Positions 52,851 through 60,700 of a DNA stretch of 64,000 nt are shown here, piece after piece. Location: the NCBI RefSeq assembly GCF_000166275.1, contig NZ_CM001023.1:1925001-1989000 (forward strand). Reading direction: 5' to 3'. The notes beneath the pieces are model-generated. The model was given only the letters and a program-made list of their open reading frames with translations, had not been told where the DNA came from and did not search any database. The translations under genes and the position numbers were made by a program. Position 1 is the first letter of the stretch. Each line of letters opens with the position of its first letter. Source of the stretch: Algoriphagus machipongonensis (lineage in GTDB: Bacteria; Bacteroidota; Bacteroidia; Cytophagales; Cyclobacteriaceae).

Positions 52851-54412
52851 TGAAACATTTAAGAATCAAGGAGATGATAAAAATCCAAAGCATAATTTTT
52901 ATAGGGCTTATTTCAGTATTTTTTAGTTGCTCCTCCAAACAAGGAGAAGAAAAAATTGCGGAAAGCTCCAAGCCGAACATTGTGATCATTTACATGGATG
53001 ATTTGGGTTATGGAGACATGGGAGCCTATGGAGCCACTGAGATAAAAACTCCAAACATGGACGCCTTGGCAACGGGAGGGATGAAGTTTACCAATGGCTA
53101 TGCTTCTTCAGCTACATGTACACCTAGCAGATATGCGATTTTGACGGGGACCTATCCGTGGAGAAATAAAGATGCTAAGATCCTTCCAGGTACCGCTCCT
53201 TTGATAATTGATACGGCTCAAATGACTTTACCTAAATTACTGCAAGAGCAAGGGTACTATACAGGTATTGTTGGAAAGTGGCATTTAGGATTAGGAAGGG
53301 GAAATGTTGATTGGAACAAGCACATCTCTCCTGGTCCAAATGAGGTGGGATTTGACTACAGCTATATTTTAGCAGCCACACAAGACCGAGTACCCACAGT
53401 TTATATTCAGGATGGTAAGGTAGATGGTTTAGATCCGAACGACCCAATTTTGGTGGATTACTCAAAAAATTTTGAAGGAGAACCAACCGGCAAAGAAAAC
53501 CCAGAATTATTGACAATGAAATGGCACCATGGCCATAATAATAGCATTGTAAATGGGATACCAAGAATTGGGTTTATGAAAGGTGGAGAGTCTGCAAAGT
53601 GGAGTGATGTAGATATGGCAGATCACTTTTTAGAGAAAGCTCAGGCCTATGTCAAAGAACATAAGGAAGACCCTTTCTTTTTATATTATGCCTTGCAGCA
53701 ACCTCATGTGCCAAGAACTCCAAATCCAAGGTTTGTGGGTAGTTCTGGACTTGGCCCGAGAGGAGATGTGATAGTAGAGGCAGATTGGATGATAGGTGAG
53801 TTTATCAAAACTCTGGAAAATGAAGGCTTATTAGAGAATACATTGATTATTTTCTCTAGTGATAATGGTCCAGTTCTGAATGATGGTTATTATGATAATG
53901 CTGTTGAAATGAATGGGAATCATACACCTGCGGGCCCATTGAGAGGAGGGAAATACAGTCTTTTTGAAGCAGGCACAAGAGTTCCTTTTATTACTTATTG
54001 GAAGGGGAAAATTCAGCCAGGTGTTTCTGATGCCATGGTTTCTCAAATTGACCTGATGAATTCTATTGGTGCCATGTTAAATAGTGATCAAAAAGGAGAA
54101 GATAGTGAGAACCTATTGGAGACATTTTTGGGGAAATCAAATCAGGGCAGAGAAGAATTAGTTTTGGAAGCCACCGGAAGATTAGCCCTTCGTAAAGGAG
54201 ATTATGTGATGATTCCTCCGCATAAGGGAGCGGCCAAAATAAGTACCGTAAACATCGAAATAGGTAATGATCCTGAAATTCAATTGTATGATTTAAAATC
54301 TGATATCGGGCAGCAAAACAATATTGCAAAGGATAATCCAGAAGTTCTTAATGAAATGATCCAAGACTATGAGAGGATAATAGGGACCCCAGTTTCCCTG
54401 ACAGTCAAGTAA
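52850..54412 (+). CDS. Lipoprotein sulfatase, formylglycine type (third of three)
   Basis: 520 residues from ATG 52850, which overlaps the previous stop by one base; a longer ORF from 52754 would run inside the upstream gene, and ATG 52874 would remove eight residues ahead of the signal. The lipobox SVFFSC gives Cys27. The metal site is YMDDLGYGDMGAYGA and the catalytic motif CTPSRYAILTGTYPWR (Cys90, CxPSR); IVGKWHLG and FSSDNGPVLNDG are the other conserved parts. Closer in sequence to the first sulfatase than to the second. Translationally coupled to the second. Confidence 0.93.
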   Translation: MKHLRIKEMIKIQSIIFIGLISVFFSCSSKQGEEKIAESSKPNIVIIYMDDLGYGDMGAYGATEIKTPNMDALATGGMKFTNGYASSATCTPSRYAILTGTYPWRNKDAKILPGTAPLIIDTAQMTLPKLLQEQGYYTGIVGKWHLGLGRGNVDWNKHISPGPNEVGFDYSYILAATQDRVPTVYIQDGKVDGLDPNDPILVDYSKNFEGEPTGKENPELLTMKWHHGHNNSIVNGIPRIGFMKGGESAKWSDVDMADHFLEKAQAYVKEHKEDPFFLYYALQQPHVPRTPNPRFVGSSGLGPRGDVIVEADWMIGEFIKTLENEGLLENTLIIFSSDNGPVLNDGYYDNAVEMNGNHTPAGPLRGGKYSLFEAGTRVPFITYWKGKIQPGVSDAMVSQIDLMNSIGAMLNSDQKGEDSENLLETFLGKSNQGREELVLEATGRLALRKGDYVMIPPHKGAAKISTVNIEIGNDPEIQLYDLKSDIGQQNNIAKDNPEVLNEMIQDYERIIGTPVSLTVK

Positions 54413-54554
54413 GTTGGTTAATTCACTCGAGTAGAAAGCATTTGATGAAGTGTAAATCACTTTGTTGAATGCTTTTTTAATTTACGAAGGGTAGGGAATT
54501 ATTTTACTTTTAAATTGATTGTTGAAAGACTAATCAAAATGCAGTAGGTAGAAT

Positions 54555-55943
54555 ATGGAGAAAAGTAAAGGGTTGCTTGAGGGAAGTATACTGAGGTCGC
54601 TGACAACGCTTGCTTGGCCTATTATCATGGCTAATATTTTGCAAACTGCCTACCAGCTAATTGATACGTTTTGGCTTGGTAGGTTAGGTGCCAATGCTGT
54701 AGCAGCAGTAAGTATCAGCTTTCCTATTTTATTTTTAGTCTTATCCTTAGGGGCAGGATTGACCTTGGCCGGGACAGTAATCGTATCCCAATTCAAGGGT
54801 GCAGAAAATCAAAAGATGATTGATTTTACTGCCTCTCAGACTGTTATTCTGGTGCTCTTAGTCTCGATTTTATTGGCGATAACAGGCTATTTTTCTGCAA
54901 GGCCCTTAATGACATTAATTGGAGCTGGTCCTGAGATTATTGAGGATTCAGTTTCCTATTTCCAAGTTTCTTCTTGGGGTTTTGTTTTCCTCTTCATGTA
55001 CTTTGTTTTTCAGTCATTAATGAGAGGTATAGGGAATGTTATGCTGCCCATGTACATTGTATTGGGTACGGTTTTTCTCAACTTAATTTTAGACCCACTA
55101 TTTATTTTTGGCTTCGGTTCATTCCAAGGATATGGAGTAGCTGGTGCAGCTGTGGCAAGTGTCATCACACAAGGTCTTTCGGCATTTGTGGGATTAGGGA
55201 TATTATTCAGAGGGAAGAGAGGTATCAGAATCAAGTTAAAAGAAATGTTACTTCAATGGGAATGGGTAAAGCGTCTTTTTTCACTGGGAATTCCTTCAAG
55301 CCTCGAACAATCATCCCGAGCTGCAGCCATGACCGTGATGGTTATGTTGGTCACAAGTTTTGGTAGTAGTGTGGTAGCTGCCTATGGGATAGGCGCAAGA
55401 ATTTTAAGTCTGGTTATTGTTCCAGCCTTGGGTTTTGCTATTGCCACTACCACATTAGTGGGGCAAAATATTGGTGCTGCTAAAATCAAGAGAGCGGAGA
55501 AAATAGGAGATTTAAGTACTAAGATTGCTTTTTTTGGATTGACAGCGATCGGGATTTTGCTATTTATTTTTGCAGAACCTCTAACAAGGTTTTTTGTCCC
55601 AAATGATCCTCAGGTTATAAAGGATGGCTCCAAGTTTATCAAGATTATGGCTCCTAGCTTTGGACTTTTGGGAGTGCAACAGGTCTTAAACGGTGTGTTT
55701 AATGGAGCAAGATTTACTCAGGCTTCTATGTTGATTTCTGTTTTCAACATGTGGATCGTCAGATTTCCTTTAGGTTTCATTCTCTCTTATAAAACGACAT
55801 TAGGCTTTGAGGGGATCTGGTGGGCTTTTCCAATTTCAAACCTGGTGGCAGCGATCATTGCATTTGTGTATTACAAAACCGGTCATTGGAAAAAAAGGAC
55901 AATGAAAAACCGACATCTTTGGCTGCGGGAAGGTTTTGGGTAA
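54555..55943 (+). CDS. MATE-family efflux transporter
   Basis: 462 residues, twelve hydrophobic helices in two similar halves, the MATE fold: LAWPIIMANILQTAYQLIDTFWLGRLGANAVAAVS in the first half and LGIPSSLEQSSRAAAMTVMVMLV in the second. These proteins export cationic or aromatic compounds in exchange for Na+ or H+. It follows the sulfatases on the same strand, but a 142-base gap makes it uncertain that it belongs to the glycan locus. Substrate unknown. Confidence 0.94.
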   Translation: MEKSKGLLEGSILRSLTTLAWPIIMANILQTAYQLIDTFWLGRLGANAVAAVSISFPILFLVLSLGAGLTLAGTVIVSQFKGAENQKMIDFTASQTVILVLLVSILLAITGYFSARPLMTLIGAGPEIIEDSVSYFQVSSWGFVFLFMYFVFQSLMRGIGNVMLPMYIVLGTVFLNLILDPLFIFGFGSFQGYGVAGAAVASVITQGLSAFVGLGILFRGKRGIRIKLKEMLLQWEWVKRLFSLGIPSSLEQSSRAAAMTVMVMLVTSFGSSVVAAYGIGARILSLVIVPALGFAIATTTLVGQNIGAAKIKRAEKIGDLSTKIAFFGLTAIGILLFIFAEPLTRFFVPNDPQVIKDGSKFIKIMAPSFGLLGVQQVLNGVFNGARFTQASMLISVFNMWIVRFPLGFILSYKTTLGFEGIWWAFPISNLVAAIIAFVYYKTGHWKKRTMKNRHLWLREGFG

Positions 55944-55974
55944 AAAAGCCCTTGATATTTCACAAGGGCCTTTT
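55942..55974. terminator. Bidirectional terminator between MATE and DinB genes
   Basis: gcccttg (55948-55954) and caagggc (55963-55969) form a 7-bp stem with an 8-base loop. A-run on the left (55942-55947) and TTTT on the right (55971-55974) provide U-tracts for both convergent genes. Confidence 0.8.
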
Positions 55975-55978
55975 AATC

Positions 55979-56464
55979 TTAATCTCTTTCCCAGAAAAAA
56001 GGTGGTTCAATACCTAAAGCTCGAAGATAGACATAGCCTTGCCCACGATGATGAACTTCATTTTCGATTGCGTAGGCCACTAGTTGATATCCAGAAGATT
56101 CATATTGACCAAAGGCTACCACCTGTTTTTGAAATACCTCTTCAGGGATATTAGCCCAGGATTTGTTGATTAATTCTGTAGCATCATCCCAGGCTTTAAG
56201 TAGTCCTTCTTTGGTCTTTAGCTCTTTTTTTTCTTCCTCCAAAGGTTCCCACTCTCCGGTTTCGAGACCTTTTGCTGAGGGTGCTGCGATGGCAAGCATC
56301 TCTTTTACCAGGTCCGCGTAGGTCCGCATTCCACCAATGTTAAATTCAAACAATTCTTTCTCAGGGAATTTTTCCAATGTCCTTCTAGACAAGGATCTAT
56401 GACCTTGCCAATGACTTAAAAGTTGGTCTTTAGAAATGATGGGATTCATAATTTGAGTTTCCAT
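55979..56464 (-). CDS. DinB-family protein
   Basis: 161 residues, a four-helix bundle of the DinB/YfiT type. The hallmark near the C-terminus is IENEVHHRGQGYVYLRALG, with the metal-binding histidines; an earlier His-rich start (LLSHWQGHRS) supplies others. Such proteins bind Zn or Ni and include thiol-dependent transferases, but the activity of this one is unknown. It is divergent from the WYL regulator gene across 131 bases, a pairing common for DinB genes, so the regulator may control it. Confidence 0.88.
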   Translation of the reverse strand: METQIMNPIISKDQLLSHWQGHRSLSRRTLEKFPEKELFEFNIGGMRTYADLVKEMLAIAAPSAKGLETGEWEPLEEEKKELKTKEGLLKAWDDATELINKSWANIPEEVFQKQVVAFGQYESSGYQLVAYAIENEVHHRGQGYVYLRALGIEPPFFWERD

Positions 56465-56595
56465 AATGTAGTGTTTTTGTTGTTCGGGAGTAAAATTAAT
56501 TGGCAGTAGTGTCAGCCTTATGTCAGTAGGATTTTCAAAAATTGATTTTTTTTTACCTCATTTGAAACATGAATTTTTGGAAAGACTAAAACAGG

Positions 56596-57555
56596 ATGAA
56601 CCGGATTGATAGATTGACCGCTATTTTGACTCATTTGCAGTCTAAAAGGACAATTAGAGCTATAGAATTAGCCAATAGATTTGGGGTAAGTCTAAGGACT
56701 ATTTACCGGGATGTCCGAGCTTTGGAGGAGACGGGCGTGCCCATAATTGGTGAGGCTGGGCAAGGTTATTCTTTGGTGGAGGGGTATAGGTTACCTCCAG
56801 TAATGTTTACCAAACAAGAAGCTTTGGCCTTTATCGTTGCGGAAAAATTACTCGAGAAGTCCATGGATGAGGAGAGCAATAGGTTTTTTAAAGAGGCTTT
56901 ATACAAAGTGAAAGCCATTTTGAAGTCTGAAGAGAAGGATTTGTTGGGCAGAGTGGATGATAAGATACAGGTATTCAAAAGAGAAAATCATCAGTCGCAG
57001 TTTAAACGAAGCAAGAATTTTCAATTGGTATTGGAGGCTATATCTGAAAGAAGAGTTTTGCAAGGTCACTATACCACCTTTGAACCTAAAAAGACAACAG
57101 AGAGGATTTTAGAACCAATCGGGATCTATTACTCTTATTCCAATTGGTACTTAATCGCCTATTGTCGGTTGAGAAAGGATTATAGAACTTTTCGGATTGA
57201 TCGATTTGACAAAATCCATGTTTTAGATGGATCGTTTGTTTTGGGGAAACACCCTAAATTTCAAGAGTTTCTCGATAAAATTTCTTCCGAGCATCAACTA
57301 CACCAAATTGTAATTCGAGTGGATAATTCTGGTTTGAAATACCTGCAAAATGCGAAATATGACTTGGGTTTTGTTTCTGAGCAAAAAGGTGAAGAAGCAA
57401 CAGACATGACTTTTATGAACTCCTCTTTGGAGGGTTTTTTGAGAGGAATTTTATATATGACTGATATGGTGCAAATCGTCTCTCCAATAGAACTGAGAAA
57501 AAGATTAACTGTTCTTTTAGCAGATATTAAGGGAAAGCAATTGAGTGAAAAGTAA
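56596..57555 (+). CDS. YafY-type transcriptional regulator (HTH_11 plus WYL)
   Basis: 319 residues. Residues 1-60 form a winged helix (LTAILTHLQSKRTIRAIELANRFGVSLRTIYRDVRAL), residues of about 140-215 the WYL ligand-binding domain with SNWYLIAYCRLRKDYRTFRIDRF, and a C-terminal extension follows. WYL regulators bind nucleotide-like or other ligands and usually repress nearby genes. Neighbours are the divergent DinB gene and, 238 bases downstream on the same strand, the giant CHAT protein. The DinB gene is the more likely target by analogy; control of the CHAT gene is possible but unproven. Confidence 0.92.
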   Translation: MNRIDRLTAILTHLQSKRTIRAIELANRFGVSLRTIYRDVRALEETGVPIIGEAGQGYSLVEGYRLPPVMFTKQEALAFIVAEKLLEKSMDEESNRFFKEALYKVKAILKSEEKDLLGRVDDKIQVFKRENHQSQFKRSKNFQLVLEAISERRVLQGHYTTFEPKKTTERILEPIGIYYSYSNWYLIAYCRLRKDYRTFRIDRFDKIHVLDGSFVLGKHPKFQEFLDKISSEHQLHQIVIRVDNSGLKYLQNAKYDLGFVSEQKGEEATDMTFMNSSLEGFLRGILYMTDMVQIVSPIELRKRLTVLLADIKGKQLSEK

Positions 57556-57793
57556 ATTTTTATTTGGGATTAACCTTTACTAAAGTGAGAGCTACCTTTC
57601 AGATAATTTGGTGTTTATGGGTATTTCTGAGCAATAAATTTTAATTTGTATCGGGTTTTTGAATAGGTTTATCCTATTGGTCTTCTGAATCTTCAGTTTT
57701 TACAGACCCCGGTTTTTTTTCTGGCTTTTTGCCCGCTATTATTTCCCCCAATTCTTCGGGGCTTTTTACGAATAAATAACCTGATTTTTAATT

Positions 57794-60700
57794 ATGGCAA
57801 ATCTCAAAATTAAACTCAAAGGACAAGATCATTCTCAATTTCTAACTGGAGAGGATCAAGGTTTTGAATTATACAATTTAGATCAAGCTTTTTCTGTTTT
57901 GAACCCTACTCGAGGAGATGTTCCAGAGCACTCTATTGATATCGATGATGATAAGATCATTGAATTTGAGTTTGATGACGATACGGTTTGGATTGGGGAT
58001 CAGGAGTCTCTGAGAGAAATTTTTCCTTCACAGTTTAAAAGATCTGGAGATGGTGAAGAGCTTTATTTGCCTGATGAAATAAGTTCCGATGAGTCTGACA
58101 GAGGCATAATCAAGAAAATAGGGATAAAGCTCTTGAAAGTTTTTGTAAAGAAGAAAGTCATCCGTCCAAAAATGCGGGATTTGGCCTTCAACTTGGAAAA
58201 CAAGCAATTAGCTTTTTCCGGTCATGATTTTGAAAAGGTTAAATATGGGGTTCTTTGTCATTGTGATAAGGAATTTGAACTTACGGTAGCCAAGGGATTA
58301 GATCCAAAAAAGCGGCACTTACTTTTTTTACATGGAACGGGATCTTCTACCAAAAGCTCATTCGGAGATTTAAAAGACTCTGAAGGCTATAATAACTTGG
58401 TGACGGATTATGGGACCGAGCAAATTATAGCTTTTCAACACCGTACTTTGACTACAAGTCCTTTGGAAAATGTGCTGGAATTAGTAGGCCAACTTCCATC
58501 TGGAATAGAACTGGATTTATTAAGTCAGTCTCGAGGAGGTCTTGTAGCAGATGTTTTAGCCAGATTCTGTGCAGATGGAAATGGTTTTGGACCAGAAGAA
58601 AAAGGAGTTTTAATCGATAATGATCGAGAGCGCGATCTTGAAGTTATTGAGGAACTCAAGTCCTTAATGGCAAATAAAAATATTAAAATCAGAAAGATGG
58701 TTCGAGTTGCCAGTCCTGCAAACGGGACCACTCTTGCCTCTAAGAGATTGAATATCTTTTTAAATGTCACCTTTAACCTAGTTGGCTTGGCAACTGGACA
58801 GGCAGGCAATCCGGTTTTTATTGCTTTTAAAGAGATGATCCTTGAAGCCGTTTCCTGCAAAGATGATGTAGATGTATTGCCAGGATTGGAAGCGATGAAC
58901 CCAAAATCACCATTTATCAAGGTGTTGAATTACCAAGGTTCAGAAATCGTTATTTCGGCACCATTGTTTGTGGTAGGAGGAAGTAGTGAGCTTAGCCTTC
59001 GATTTAAAAGTTTGGTAGTATTAGTAGGTAAGTTTTTCTTCCTGGACAAAAATGATTTGGTAGTGAATACCGAAAGCATGAAATGGGGTGCCATTAGGGA
59101 GCCGGGCAATGTTTCTATTTATATAGAGAAGAGTGGAGCCATAGACCATTTTAAATATTTCTGTACTGACAACACCCTTAAGGCAGTCATTGATGCATTG
59201 GATGTAGAGGTAGGGAAAGTGCCAGACCAATTCTTGATCCAAGAGAAATCAAGCAGTCTTGAGCGGGGAGCTCTTGGCCTGGAAGGGGGAGATTATAAGC
59301 GAGAAAAAATCACTGGAGATAAGCCAATTGTAATCATGCTACCAGGAATCATGGGGTCTAATCTTCGTGATGATAAAATGCTTTGGATAAATTATTTCAG
59401 ATTTTTGAAAGGAGATCTTTCCAAACTACAATACCAAGGAGGAAAACCGGAGAAATTGAGTGCTGATTCTTTGATCTCAACATCCTATAAAGATTTAGGA
59501 GAAAATCTGGAGAAGACTTATGATGTATTGACTTTTCAATTTGATTGGAGATTGCCCCTTCAGCAAAGTGCCAGCATTCTAAATGAAAAGGTAAAGGACC
59601 TTCTCAAATTTGAACAGCCGATTAAGATTGTTGCTCATAGTATGGGGGGAGTTCTGGTTAGGGACTTTATTCTTTACTATCCAGAGACTTGGAAGGCATT
59701 AAATTCTTCTATTGGCTTTAAGGCAGTTTTTCTAGGATCCCCTCTTGGAGGTTCATACCGAATCCCGTACGTATTATTTGGCAAAGACAGCATCATTCGT
59801 CTTTTAGGCAAAATAGATATCAGGCATTCTACCAAAGATCTATTGAAAGTATTCTCAGATTTCCCTGGAATTTTGAATTTGTTGCCGATCGGTAAAAACA
59901 ACAAGCATGATTTTTCAGACAGGAATTTCTGGGAGAAACTTCGGGCAGCATCTGGAGATGAGTCTTGGCCTATTCCTTCTAAAAAGGTATTAGATGAGTT
60001 TGCCAAACATCAAGAACTGGTGTTGAAAGAAGCTGAATCGATTGATTATAAAAATATATGCTACATCGCAGGACAAAGCAGTAAAAAGAATTTTACCGTT
60101 TGTGATTTGGATATTGTGGAGGGTGAGTTGACCTTTTATGCGACCAATGCAGGAGATGAAAGCGTGACCTGGGCTTCAGGAATTCCCGAAGGTATCAGAA
60201 AGTTGGGGCAGTACTATTATGCGAATGTCACCCATGGTGGGCTTTCCAAAGACAGTAAGCTGTTTGCAGCTATTGAGGATTTATTGATTTATGGTAGTAC
60301 ATCGAAAATTCAAAATAGCCTACCGAGCGTAAGGGGAGAAGAAAAGGATTTTGTGGCTGTAGAGACGGAACCATTCGACATCAGTGAAGAAAATGTGATC
60401 AATACCCTACTTGGAGTTGATTATGGAGAAGATAAATGGAAAGTAGAAACTCCGATTAGAGTAAGCGTCAGCCATGGTGATTTGAAATATGCTAAATACC
60501 CTGTGCTTGCCGGTCATTTTGAATACGATGCTATTCTTACCACAGAAAGATCCATCGACCGACAATTGAATGGCGAATTAAATAGATTGCTTCAAATGGG
60601 GCTTTACCCTGGGCCTATTGGAACCAATCAAATCGTACTTTCTGACCCTAATTCAAACTCAACTTTTAAAGGTGGAATCATTGTGGGATTGGGGGTGCCA

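Noticed and set aside
53232..53564. 110-residue minus-strand ORF inside the third sulfatase
   Set aside because: Antisense shadow with no signal or domain.
54555..55943. MATE exporter as part of the sulfated-glycan locus
   Set aside because: Same strand as the sulfatases, but a 142-base gap and no functional link; left as independent.
57745..57767. Hairpin cccc/gggg with T-run before the CHAT gene as a terminator
   Set aside because: Only a 4-bp stem, far from the preceding stop; could be chance.
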